Assembly (NCBI GenBank): GCA_017569285.1
Contig: CP069419.1
Coordinates: 1,922,001 to 1,986,000 of the forward strand
DNA from: Clostridiales bacterium
Lineage (GTDB): Bacteria; Bacillota; Clostridia; Christensenellales; Aristaeellaceae
Length of the DNA: 64,000 bases
Direction of reading: 5' to 3'
The position numbers and the translations under genes were made by a program. Numbering within the stretch: the first letter of the stretch is position 1; the number at the start of each line of letters is the position of its first letter. A model generated the notes under the pieces. It worked only from the letters and a program-made list of their open reading frames with translations, was not told where the DNA came from and ran no database searches. Below, piece after piece: positions 48,392 to 56,504 of the stretch.

Positions 48392-49090
48392 ATGATCAGG
48401 CTGCTGCAGGACAAAAAAGTACTCTTTTTTGATATCGGGTATACGCTGGATATGCCTGCTTCCGGGGACTGGATGTTTACCGGCCTTTTCCTGCGGGAAG
48501 CAGGGGAAAAACTGAAGGAGCATACCGGGGAGGAGATCAGCTGCGCCCGGAATGCCGGTTTGCGCTTCCTGACTCAGAATCACCTGGTGACGAGTGTGGA
48601 AGCGGAGTGCGCGCAGTTCCGGCAGTATTATTCCATTATTTCAGATGAACTGGGATTGGGACTGTCCGGGGAGCAGCTGGACCGGGCTGCCCGGGACCGC
48701 TCTTACAATATGGACAACTATATTCCTTATCCCGGAATCCGGGAGGTGCTGGAAACGCTCAGCAAAACACACCGGCTCGGCCTCATTTCCGACACCTGGC
48801 CCAGCGTGGACAAACAGCTGGAGCATATCGGCGTGGACCGGTATTTCTCCTTCCACACGTACAGCTGTGAGCTGGGAGTATTCAAGCCGGACCGCAGGAT
48901 GTACCTGGATGCGCTGGCAAAGGGCGGCGTTCCGGCGGAAGAAACGGTTTTTATCGATGACAGTGTGCGGAACCTGGACGGGGCCGCGAAGCTGGGCATC
49001 ACGCCGGTCCTGATCGCGGCCAATCCGGCGGCGGATGTGGAGACCTGCCACCTGAAGATCCACGATTTGCGGGAACTGATCGGGGATTAG
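48392..49090 (+). CDS. HAD-superfamily hydrolase
   Basis: The 232-aa protein has VLFFDIGYTLDMPA (motif I; the usual DxDxT reads DIGYT, so the second Asp is Gly), GLISDTWPSVDKQL (motif II), VFKPDRRMYLDA (motif III Lys) and VFIDDSVRNLDGA (motif IV). Replacement of the second catalytic Asp by Gly is seen in some HAD subgroups and may change the chemistry. It is probably a phosphatase on a small metabolite. CGGAGGTCAGG precedes the ATG. It begins a plus-strand run that reaches 56.4 kb. Confidence 0.85.
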   Translation: MIRLLQDKKVLFFDIGYTLDMPASGDWMFTGLFLREAGEKLKEHTGEEISCARNAGLRFLTQNHLVTSVEAECAQFRQYYSIISDELGLGLSGEQLDRAARDRSYNMDNYIPYPGIREVLETLSKTHRLGLISDTWPSVDKQLEHIGVDRYFSFHTYSCELGVFKPDRRMYLDALAKGGVPAEETVFIDDSVRNLDGAAKLGITPVLIAANPAADVETCHLKIHDLRELIGD

Positions 49091-49135
49091 GGGAGATATC
49101 ATCCCGGATACGGATGACCCCGGGAGGGAGGAAAT

Positions 49136-49726
49136 ATGGAGAAGTTCTATTTTGAAATTCCGGGAATCAGCCGGAAGGAAGACGCGATTGACTATATCCG
49201 GGAGTTCCTGGAATACGGTTCCGAAATCAACGGAGCCGGCGGACTGCACCGCTTCCTGGACGACTATGAGGGCTGGCTGAAAAAGCTGGACCTGGATTAT
49301 ATACAGGTTCCCAACGAGGAGAGGGTACCGGCCCGGACGTATTTCCTGGTGCGGGAAAGCGATTCCAGGATTGTCGGGATGATCAATATCCGCCTGGCGC
49401 TCAATGAGCGGCTCAGCCACTATGGCGGACATATCGGATACAGCATCCGGCCGACGGAACGGGGAAAGGGATACAACAACATCAACCTGTACCTGGGCCT
49501 GAAGGTCTGCCGGAAATATGGAATTGAGCGGATTTTTATGGACGCCGACCTGGAGAATCCTGCTTCCTGGAAAACGATGGAAGCCTTCGGCGGAGTGCGG
49601 ATCCGGGAATACGATGACGATGTCAACGCGCACTGCACTGTAGTGGATTACAACATTGACGTCAGCCGGGCGCTGGACAGCCACCCGGAATATGAGGAGC
49701 GGATTATCCCGAAGGATTTCGAGTGA
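49136..49726 (+). CDS. GNAT family N-acetyltransferase
   Basis: The 196-aa protein has RTYFLVRESDSRIVGMINIR, HIGYSIRPTERGKGYNNIN (motif A with ERGKGY) and ADLENPASWKTMEAFGGV. The pattern fits the subgroup of GNATs with an N-terminal extension. GGGAGGAAAT precedes the ATG. Its stop (49724-49726) precedes the methyltransferase start at 49771 by 44 bases. The acceptor is unknown. Confidence 0.86.
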   Translation: MEKFYFEIPGISRKEDAIDYIREFLEYGSEINGAGGLHRFLDDYEGWLKKLDLDYIQVPNEERVPARTYFLVRESDSRIVGMINIRLALNERLSHYGGHIGYSIRPTERGKGYNNINLYLGLKVCRKYGIERIFMDADLENPASWKTMEAFGGVRIREYDDDVNAHCTVVDYNIDVSRALDSHPEYEERIIPKDFE

Positions 49727-49770
49727 TCCGTTTCGCGGCGAACGATCAGGGATCAGGATGGAAAACGGAA

Positions 49771-50505
49771 ATGGAAAACATATTTGAGCAGGTCGAGAAG
49801 AATATCGACAATCTTGTGCTGAACAACGTGAACTGGACGGCATCCGCCACAAAAGAGGAGCTGGATGCGGCCAGGGACGGCCGGCTGGTTCTGCGGTTCT
49901 GGGACCGGGAAGTTCCGAGCGAATGGCTGAAGGATATCCGGGGAAAGCGGGTGCTCTGCCTGGCAGGAGCCGGCGGCCTGCAGGCGCCGCTGTTCGCCTG
50001 CGCCGGGGCAAAGGTAACGGTGATTGATATTTCCGCCGGAATGCTGGAAAAGGACCAGGAAATCGCGGCCAGGGAGAACCTGCCGATTGAAATCGTGAAG
50101 GGGAATATCTGCGACCTGTCCATGTTCGCGGATGAATCCTTTGACCTGATATTCAACCCGCCGTCCCTGATGTATATTCCGGACGTCAGCGTGGTTTTCC
50201 GGGAATGCTTCCGGGTACTGGCCAAAGGCGGGGAGTTCATCCTCATGGCGCCGGCGCCCATCAACTACGTATGTGACTGGGTGGAGGATGAACAGGGCGG
50301 TTATTATAAAGCCGTTAATCGGATGCCCTGGTGCTCCAGGGACTTTGACGATTCCGGCTGGATTGAGTACGGGCACACCATGGAGGAATACCTGGGCGGC
50401 CTGACCGGCAGCGGGTTTGCGGTCACCGGGTACCTGGAATGCCAGGCGGAGAATATCACCGAACTCAATTTCCTGGCCCGGGCAGTAAAACAGACTGGAG
50501 AATAA
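49771..50505 (+). CDS. Class I SAM-dependent methyltransferase
   Basis: The 244-aa protein has VLCLAGAGGLQAPLFACAGA (motif I), VTVIDISAGMLEKDQEIA (motif II), NICDLSMFADESFDLIFNPP and VFRECFRVLAKGGEFILMAP (later strands). It resembles small-molecule methyltransferases of the UbiE type; the NPP motif also occurs in N-methyltransferases. An upstream ATG at 49723 would overlap the GNAT gene; the 49771 start is more usual in length. It lies 11 bases before the S51 peptidase gene. Confidence 0.86.
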   Translation: MENIFEQVEKNIDNLVLNNVNWTASATKEELDAARDGRLVLRFWDREVPSEWLKDIRGKRVLCLAGAGGLQAPLFACAGAKVTVIDISAGMLEKDQEIAARENLPIEIVKGNICDLSMFADESFDLIFNPPSLMYIPDVSVVFRECFRVLAKGGEFILMAPAPINYVCDWVEDEQGGYYKAVNRMPWCSRDFDDSGWIEYGHTMEEYLGGLTGSGFAVTGYLECQAENITELNFLARAVKQTGE

Positions 50506-50516
50506 GGAGAAGCCGG

Positions 50517-51233
50517 ATGATTTGCTTTCTGACCAGCAGGACGGATACACCGACAGGAGAACTGGATCCTGCCAATCACTTTGTTGAGGAAATGCGGCGC
50601 TGCTTTCCCAGCCCGTGCCGGGCGCTGGACATCTGCTCCAATCCCGACGGATGGGCAGGCATGGACTATTATTCGGGCCTGATCCGGACAAGCTTTGAGG
50701 ACGCGGGTTTTCAGTTTGAAAGCTTCCGCACACTGGACAGCCGGAATGAGGAGCAGGCGGCGGAGCTTGTGCGGGATTCCAACTTCATTGTGCTCAGCGG
50801 CGGCCATGTGCCGACACAGAACGCTTTTTTCCGGAAAATCGGCCTGCGGGAACTGATGAAGGACTATGACGGAATCGTTGTCGGGATCAGCGCGGGAAGC
50901 ATGAACAGCGCGGACGTTGTTTATTCCCATCCGGAAGAGGAAGGCGAGGCGGTGGATCCGGATTACCGGCGGTTCCTGGCAGGACTGAATCTGACGAAGG
51001 TCATGCTGCTTCCGCATTATCAGGATGAGAAGGATGTTGTGCTGGACGGACTGCGGGTGTATGAGGATATCGCCTTCCCGGACAGCATGGGAAGGACATT
51101 CTATGCCATCCCGGACGGGAGCTACCTGTTCATTGATTCCGGACGGGAAGAGCTGCGGGGTGAGGCATACATGATCCGGGACGGCGTACTGAGCCGGATT
51201 GCGCCGGAAGGCGGCATTACCCGGCTGAATTAA
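50517..51233 (+). CDS. Peptidase S51-like (PepE, class I glutamine amidotransferase-like)
   Basis: The 238-aa protein has FIVLSGGHVPTQNAFFRKIG and DGIVVGISAGSMNSADVVY, with the nucleophile Ser in GISAGS (near residue 124), and LLPHYQDEKD, whose His (near residue 162) completes the site. This is the dipeptidase E/cyanophycinase group. It likely cleaves aspartyl or other small peptides. AAGGAGAAGCC precedes the ATG at 50517; the upstream open frame overlaps the methyltransferase and is not used. Confidence 0.86.
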   Translation: MICFLTSRTDTPTGELDPANHFVEEMRRCFPSPCRALDICSNPDGWAGMDYYSGLIRTSFEDAGFQFESFRTLDSRNEEQAAELVRDSNFIVLSGGHVPTQNAFFRKIGLRELMKDYDGIVVGISAGSMNSADVVYSHPEEEGEAVDPDYRRFLAGLNLTKVMLLPHYQDEKDVVLDGLRVYEDIAFPDSMGRTFYAIPDGSYLFIDSGREELRGEAYMIRDGVLSRIAPEGGITRLN

Positions 51234-51249
51234 GGGAGAAGAAAAGGTT

Positions 51250-51825
51250 ATGCAGAAGATTTATTTTATTTCCGGACCGTGCGGCAGCGGGAAGACCACA
51301 TTCGCGAATGCGTTTGCCGTGCACCTGGTCCGGCAGGAGCATAAAACGGTTTATCTGATCCACGGGGATGATTTCCACCAGGGATTTATTGAACCGGAGG
51401 ACAAAGGGTATTTCTTTGTCGGCGGTGAGGCGCACAACCGGGTACTGTGGGAGGATATCCTGCGCTTCAACTGGGACTGCATCCTCATGACAGCGGAAAA
51501 GGCCCTCGCGCAGGGAATGGATGTCGTGATCGATTACGTGATCGAGACGGAGCTGCCCCGTGTCCGGGCACTGGCGGAAAAGAAGGATGCGGCGCTGTAC
51601 TATATTGTGCTGACCGCAGAGGAGGATGAACTGGAAAAGCGCATCCTGGAACGCGGCGATGCGGACCTGGTGGAACGGGCAAAGTTTCTGAAAAGGGAGC
51701 TGGAAGCGATGCCGGAAAACCAGGGCCATCTGGTGGACAACACCGGGAAAACCGCGGATGAACTGATCCGCGGCCTGGACCCGGAACAGTTCCTTGTAGA
51801 CCGGAACAGCGGGAACGTGGATTGA
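51250..51825 (+). CDS. P-loop kinase-like protein
   Basis: The 191-aa protein starts KIYFISGPCGSGKTTFANAF, with the Walker A loop at residues 9-17. It goes on with LIHGDDFHQGFI (Asp), MDVVIDYVIE and RILERGDADLVERAKF with Arg-rich lid. This suits a small-molecule kinase such as shikimate-, gluconate- or chloramphenicol-phosphotransferase-like enzymes. The substrate is not evident. It lies 16 bases after the peptidase gene, and its stop overlaps the -35 of the next promoter. Confidence 0.8.
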   Translation: MQKIYFISGPCGSGKTTFANAFAVHLVRQEHKTVYLIHGDDFHQGFIEPEDKGYFFVGGEAHNRVLWEDILRFNWDCILMTAEKALAQGMDVVIDYVIETELPRVRALAEKKDAALYYIVLTAEEDELEKRILERGDADLVERAKFLKRELEAMPENQGHLVDNTGKTADELIRGLDPEQFLVDRNSGNVD

Positions 51826-51850
51826 TCGCTTTCCGGAAAGCGCATATAAT
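51822..51850 (+). promoter_or_regulatory. Promoter of the MutS-like/patatin genes with a palindromic spacer
   Basis: TTGATC and TATAAT are 17 bases apart. The 16-bp perfect palindrome CGCTTTCCGGAAAGCG (51827-51842) fills the spacer and could bind a dimeric repressor. Confidence 0.65.
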
Positions 51851-51900
51851 GGACAGGTAAGATTCCGGGTCTGATATTTCTGAGAGAAGGGCATATTGTC

Positions 51901-53637
51901 ATGAAAGAACAGTCGCTGAGCATTCTTTTTCCCCGCCAGGATGAGGTGGTTTACCGCCAGCTGCCGGATACGGTGTGGCATGACCTGGGGCTGGATGCTG
52001 TTACGGACAAAGTGGCGCAGCGGCCGGAGGAAGCCGAGCTGATCCGCCGGGTCATGACGAGCCTGACGGCGGATCCCGCCGTCAGCGCCTTCCGCTGCGA
52101 TGTGTTCCGGGATATCCTGAAGCATCCGGAAATCCGGGAGCGGATGATGAAGCTGCTGCAGCAGGTGAAGACGTTCTATGACTATGGCATCGTCAACCGC
52201 GGTGCGGGGGATGAGACGGGCCTCTGGGACCTGATGCACCGGCTGGAGGAGTATCACGACTATATCCTGACGGTGGAGGCCCTGCGGGAATGCCTGTCCG
52301 ACAAGGATCTTTCCTCCGAAGGGCTCCGCGGCCTGTGGACCGAGGTGGACCGGATCTGCCGGGACAACGGGTTTGCCGCGCTGAAGAAGGACGTGGAGGA
52401 GATGCGGCTGACCGCCTCCGACCTGAAGAGCATTACTGTGGGAATCAACCTGAATGACCGCTTTGAGGCGGTGAACATGGGGCTGGTTTCCGTGAACAAA
52501 AAGCCGTTTACCCGCTCCAGCCTGCTGAAGAATTTTATCAGCGCAGTCTCTCCCCGGGATGATATCCGGGAGGAGGCGGACTGGAACGGCAGCACCTCCT
52601 ACTATCCGGCCAACGGGGAGAACGGCATCCTGGCAAATGCCGGGAAGGCAATGGAAAGGGCGATCCTGGTACGCAACCCCATCGCTGCGATGTCCATGGC
52701 CCGGATTCCGGATGCGGACGGCCTGGCCGGGGTTCCCCGCCAGATGGATTCCGCCGCTTCCATGCTGGCCGGCCGGATCACCCGGCGGCTGAAGGACATG
52801 CTGGGCAAATACCTGAATGTGAGCGTGCGGGAAATCGCCGCCCTGATTCCGGAACTTGTGTACTATACCCGCTGGGCGGAATACATCGGAAAATGCACGG
52901 AAAAGGGCTGGACCTTCTGCAAGCCGGAAACCCGGCAGGAACCGGGGAGCGCCGCGGGAATGGCGGCGGAGGGCTTCTGCAACCTGAAGCTCATCGGCTC
53001 ACTGACGCCGGCGGAGGTCACCTTCAACGACCTTTCCTTTGATCCGGAAAAGCGGATCTTCATCCTGACCGGCGCGAACCGGGGCGGCAAGACTACCATT
53101 ACCCAGGCGGTCGGCCAGCTGTTCCTGCTGGCGCAGGGCGGTATCTCCGTGCCGGCGCAGCGGTTCTCCTTCTCCCCGGCGGATCAGGTGCTGACCCATT
53201 TCCCGGCGGACGAGGACAAAACCATGGATCTCGGGCGGCTGGGCGAGGAATGCCAGCGCTTCCGGGAAATGTATTCCGCCTCCACCGGGAACAGCCTGCT
53301 GCTGCTCAACGAGACGTTTTCCACCACCTCATTCGAGGAAGGTTACTATATCGCGGTGGACGCGGTGCGCGCCCTGCTGGACCGGGGCTGCCGCGTGATC
53401 TACAACACCCATATGCACAAGCTGGCCTATGACCTGGATTCCGCCATCAACCAGCCGGGCCGGACCGGGAAAGCGGTTTCCCTCGTTGCGGAAACCACCG
53501 GCGGAAAGAACTCATTCCGGGTGCGCGTGGCGCCGCCGGAGGGAAAATCCTTTGCCCGGGATATCGCGGAGAAATACGGGGTCACCTATGAATCCCTGAC
53601 GGCGGCGAAGCCGGAGCAGGCCGGGGAAAAGGCATGA
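51901..53637 (+). CDS. MutS-like DNA mismatch repair-type ATPase
   Basis: The 578-aa protein has a MutS-type ATPase domain at its C-terminus: FILTGANRGGKTTITQAVGQ (Walker A, about residues 390-400), GNSLLLLNETFSTTSFEEG (Walker B and signature-like) and RVIYNTHMHKLAYDL (H-loop). The N-terminal half is helical, like the MutS core and clamp, but the mismatch-recognition domain (FxE) is absent, as in MutS2 and related proteins. No Smr nuclease domain follows. It could act in DNA or RNA transactions, but the substrate is unknown. The start ATG at 51901 has GAAGGG before it. Confidence 0.85.
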   Translation: MKEQSLSILFPRQDEVVYRQLPDTVWHDLGLDAVTDKVAQRPEEAELIRRVMTSLTADPAVSAFRCDVFRDILKHPEIRERMMKLLQQVKTFYDYGIVNRGAGDETGLWDLMHRLEEYHDYILTVEALRECLSDKDLSSEGLRGLWTEVDRICRDNGFAALKKDVEEMRLTASDLKSITVGINLNDRFEAVNMGLVSVNKKPFTRSSLLKNFISAVSPRDDIREEADWNGSTSYYPANGENGILANAGKAMERAILVRNPIAAMSMARIPDADGLAGVPRQMDSAASMLAGRITRRLKDMLGKYLNVSVREIAALIPELVYYTRWAEYIGKCTEKGWTFCKPETRQEPGSAAGMAAEGFCNLKLIGSLTPAEVTFNDLSFDPEKRIFILTGANRGGKTTITQAVGQLFLLAQGGISVPAQRFSFSPADQVLTHFPADEDKTMDLGRLGEECQRFREMYSASTGNSLLLLNETFSTTSFEEGYYIAVDAVRALLDRGCRVIYNTHMHKLAYDLDSAINQPGRTGKAVSLVAETTGGKNSFRVRVAPPEGKSFARDIAEKYGVTYESLTAAKPEQAGEKA

Positions 53638-54479
53638 AGACAGCGCTGATCATGGAAGGCGGCGCCATGCGCGGCATGTTCACCTGCGGCGTCATGGATG
53701 TCCTGATGGAGAACGGCATTACCTTTGACGGTGCGGCCGGGATTTCCGCCGGGGCCTGTTTCGGCTGCAATTTCAAATCCGGCCAGGTCGGCCGGCCGCT
53801 CCGCTACAACAGGGAATACTGCCGGGATCCCCGGTACTGCAGCTTCCGCTCCCTGATCCTCACCGGGGATCTGTACAACGCGGATTTCTGCTACCGGGAA
53901 TTGCCGGAGGTGCTGGACCCGTTTGACCGGGAAGCCTTCGCGCAGAATCCCATGGCGTTTTACGTCGGCGCCACGGACGTGGAAACCGGCGAATGCGTGT
54001 TTCACCGGTGCACGGACGGCGGCGGGGAGGATATGCTCTGGTTCCGGGCATCCGCATCAATGCCGGTGGTTTCCCGCCCGGTCAAAATCGGAAACCGCTC
54101 CTACCTGGACGGCGGCATCGCGGACGCGGTGCCGTACCGGTATATGGAGCAGCAGGGTTATGACCGGAATGTAATCGTGCTGACGCAGCCCAGGGGCTAC
54201 CGGAAGAAACCGGAAAGCATCCCGGGTATGAAACTGTTCCTGCGCCGGTATCCGAAGATCCTGGAGGCGATGGAACAACGGCACGGGATGTACAACCGGC
54301 AGATGGAAGAGCTGGACCGGATCGAGGCGGAACATACCGCGCTGGTGATCCGGCCGCCGGAAAGCCTGGGGATCGGGCATACGGAAAAGAACCCGGAGGA
54401 GCTGGAACGTGTTTACCGGATCGGACGGCTGGAGGCGGAAAAGCGCCTGCCGGAGATCCGGGAATACATCGGGATATGA
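53634..54479 (+). CDS. Patatin-like phospholipase
   Basis: The 281-aa protein carries LIMEGGAMRGMFTCGVMDVL (oxyanion hole GGxxRG, residues 9-14), GAAGISAGACFG (nucleophile Ser38 in GxSxG) and SYLDGGIADAVPYR (catalytic Asp in DGG). It hydrolyses fatty acyl esters of lipids. It belongs to the YjjU-like patatin branch of about 280-300 aa. It overlaps the stop of the MutS-like gene by 4 bases (ATGA), so they are translationally coupled, an unusual combination. Confidence 0.9.
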   Translation: MKTALIMEGGAMRGMFTCGVMDVLMENGITFDGAAGISAGACFGCNFKSGQVGRPLRYNREYCRDPRYCSFRSLILTGDLYNADFCYRELPEVLDPFDREAFAQNPMAFYVGATDVETGECVFHRCTDGGGEDMLWFRASASMPVVSRPVKIGNRSYLDGGIADAVPYRYMEQQGYDRNVIVLTQPRGYRKKPESIPGMKLFLRRYPKILEAMEQRHGMYNRQMEELDRIEAEHTALVIRPPESLGIGHTEKNPEELERVYRIGRLEAEKRLPEIREYIGI

Positions 54480-54496
54480 GAAAGGGGAGGCAGACG

Positions 54497-54949
54497 ATGG
54501 GTGAACAGAGAATGCCGGCGGCTATGGGCCTGAGCCATGTGGCCATCCGGACCCGGGATATCCTGGAAAGCATCCGTTTTTACACCGAGGTTCTCGGCCT
54601 GCGGGAAGCCTTCCGCATGCACCGGGAGGACGGCTCGCTGGCGACGGTGTATATGTATTTCGCGCCCGGGCAGTACCTGGAACTGTTTTCCGGCGGTACC
54701 CGGGAGGGAACGGAAGGAAAAGACGTCATCGGCTTCTGCCATATCTGCGTGATGACGAAGGATATCCACCGTTCCTATGAGGCGGTGAAGGCCGCGGGCG
54801 GTCCGGTGGACCGGGAAATCCAGAGGGGAAAGTCCCAATGCTGGATGTTTTGGACCCATGATCCGGACGGAACGCAGATTGAAGTGATGGAAATGCCGCC
54901 GGAATCCCTGCAGGCCCAGGCGGACGCGCGGCTCGGGACAGGTGCCTGA
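54497..54949 (+). CDS. VOC-superfamily (glyoxalase-like) protein
   Basis: The 150-aa protein has MGLSHVAIRTRDILESIRFY (first metal His), YFAPGQYLELFSG, FCHICVMTKDI (second His) and DPDGTQIEVMEM (Glu). These four positions match the metal site of glyoxalase I/bleomycin-resistance folds. The enzyme is probably a lyase or isomerase on a small molecule. GGGGAGG precedes the ATG at 54497; the overlapping ATG at 54476 has no site. It lies 1 base before the next kinase-like gene. Confidence 0.86.
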   Translation: MGEQRMPAAMGLSHVAIRTRDILESIRFYTEVLGLREAFRMHREDGSLATVYMYFAPGQYLELFSGGTREGTEGKDVIGFCHICVMTKDIHRSYEAVKAAGGPVDREIQRGKSQCWMFWTHDPDGTQIEVMEMPPESLQAQADARLGTGA

Positions 54950-54950
54950 T

Positions 54951-55442
54951 ATGAAAGTGATTGTCATCAACGGTTCGATGGGTGTGGGCAAGACCACCGT
55001 CGGGAAGGCCATTGCGGAGCGGTATCCGGGAACCGCATTTATCGACGGGGACTGGTGCATGGATCTCCATCCCTTTGTGGGCAGCGCGGAGACCCGGGCC
55101 ATGGCGGTGGACAATATCCTCCACATGACCGGCAACTACCTGCGCTGCTCTGCCTGCAAAATGGTGGTGCTGGTGTGGCTGATGGATGATCCGCGGGTCT
55201 GCCGGCAGATTACGGACGGGATTTCCGCCATGGGAGCGGAAGCGCAAAGCGTGACGCTGGTCTGCGACCGGGAAAGCCTGGTCCGCCGGTGGAAGGGCGA
55301 CCGAAACTGCGAATGGCGGACGGACGAATGGCTGGAGGTCAGCCTGAAATCACTGCCCCGCTTTGCGACGATGGAAAACACGATCGATACCGGTCACCTG
55401 ACGGTGGACGAAATCGTGGAACGAATTGTGCCGGAGAACTGA
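54951..55442 (+). CDS. P-loop nucleoside/shikimate kinase-like protein
   Basis: The 163-aa protein opens KVIVINGSMGVGKTTVGKAI (Walker A, residues 8-16) and has AFIDGDWCMDLHPF, MVVLVWLMDD and RESLVRRWKGDRNCEW with the Arg-rich lid. The size and order fit a small nucleoside or sugar kinase. It starts 1 base after the VOC gene. Its stop is 2 bases before the GNAT start at 55445. It is the second P-loop kinase of this run (the first is at 51250), but the two differ in sequence. Confidence 0.8.
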   Translation: MKVIVINGSMGVGKTTVGKAIAERYPGTAFIDGDWCMDLHPFVGSAETRAMAVDNILHMTGNYLRCSACKMVVLVWLMDDPRVCRQITDGISAMGAEAQSVTLVCDRESLVRRWKGDRNCEWRTDEWLEVSLKSLPRFATMENTIDTGHLTVDEIVERIVPEN

Positions 55443-55444
55443 AA

Positions 55445-55945
55445 ATGCCAGGACAATATATCTGCAGGATCGCCTCCCCGGAGGACATGGAACGGAAATG
55501 GGATTACGAAATCAGCCGGAATGCGGATGACCGGGAGAACTGGATTGTCTGGAAAAACGAGGCGATCGCCAATCTCCGGGAAGGCAGGGCAATTCCGTAT
55601 TACGGAATCCTGGACGGGGGAATCATCTGTGAGGCAACGGCCATCATCGATCCGGATGCCGCGCAGAACAGCAGCGGCCTCATTGACAACCGGACGGCGT
55701 ACCTGTGCGCCTTCAGGACCAATGAATCATTCCGGGGGAAGGGATATTTCTCCGGGCTGTTCCGGTTTATGACAGACGACCTGCGGAGCAGGGGATACAC
55801 ACGCCTGACCCTGGGCGTGGAACCGGAAGACCAGGTCAATAGAGCAATTTACCGGCATTACGGGTTTACGGAACTAATCAAAACAGATACCGAAAAATAC
55901 CCGGATGGAACCACCATAAATGTGGAGTATTACGTGAAGGAATAA
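55445..55945 (+). CDS. GNAT family N-acetyltransferase
   Basis: The 166-aa protein starts QYICRIASPEDMERKWDYEI and has RTAYLCAFRTNESFRGKGYF (motif A with RGKGY) and LTLGVEPEDQVNRAIYRHYG at the C-terminus. The upstream frame overlaps the kinase-like gene, so the start at 55445 is chosen. It resembles the next gene (55960) over the AYLCAFR-xxExFRGxG stretch, which suggests duplication. The acceptor is unknown. Confidence 0.85.
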   Translation: MPGQYICRIASPEDMERKWDYEISRNADDRENWIVWKNEAIANLREGRAIPYYGILDGGIICEATAIIDPDAAQNSSGLIDNRTAYLCAFRTNESFRGKGYFSGLFRFMTDDLRSRGYTRLTLGVEPEDQVNRAIYRHYGFTELIKTDTEKYPDGTTINVEYYVKE

Positions 55946-55959
55946 CAGGAGCGGGAACG

Positions 55960-56448
55960 ATGACTGCCAGGAAAGCGTCCGGAGAAGAAATGCTGCGGCT
56001 GTGGGGATACCGGGACGGCGAGGTGCCGTCACCCACTGCACGGTTTTTCCGGGATAATATCGCCTCCGGGAACGCGGATTTCTGGACGATGGACCATAAC
56101 GGGGAACTGATCGGGGAACTGTACACTTTCCGGGATATCCCGGAGGACCGGGATTTTGCGGACGGGAGGACGACTGCGTACCTGTGTGCCTTCCGGATCC
56201 GGGAGGATTTCCGCGGGCAGGGACTGGGCACCCGGCTGATGAAAACGGTCCTGGCCAGCCTGAAAGCCGAAGGCTTCCGGCGAGTGACCATCGGGGTCGG
56301 TCCGGAGGAGGAACAGAATGTCCGGCTGTACCGCCGCATGGGCTTTACCGGAAAAGTCAAGGACTGTTATATGGACCCATGTGCCATGGATGAGAATATG
56401 CGGCCGCGGGCGGATGACTGTTACTGGCTGCTGGCAAAGGATTTATAA
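55960..56448 (+). CDS. GNAT family N-acetyltransferase
   Basis: The 162-aa protein has TAYLCAFRIREDFRGQGLGT (motif A) and VTIGVGPEEEQNVRLYRRMG, with FTGKVKDCY following. It shares this core with the gene at 55445, 15 bases upstream, so the two are probably tandem duplicates. ACAGGAGC precedes the ATG. It is the last gene of the plus-strand run and ends just before a bidirectional terminator. The acceptor is unknown. Confidence 0.86.
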   Translation: MTARKASGEEMLRLWGYRDGEVPSPTARFFRDNIASGNADFWTMDHNGELIGELYTFRDIPEDRDFADGRTTAYLCAFRIREDFRGQGLGTRLMKTVLASLKAEGFRRVTIGVGPEEEQNVRLYRRMGFTGKVKDCYMDPCAMDENMRPRADDCYWLLAKDL

Positions 56449-56462
56449 TCCCGGGAATGAAA

Positions 56463-56493
56463 AACAGGCGCTGCCATGATGGCGGCGCCTGTT
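56463..56493. terminator. Bidirectional terminator between GNAT and lactate dehydrogenase
   Basis: AACAGGCGC and GCGCCTGTT form a perfect stem around an inner TGCC/GGCG pair. The minus side has TTTTTC and the plus side GGTTTTG. Confidence 0.7.
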
Positions 56494-56504
56494 GGTTTTG
56501 GGGA

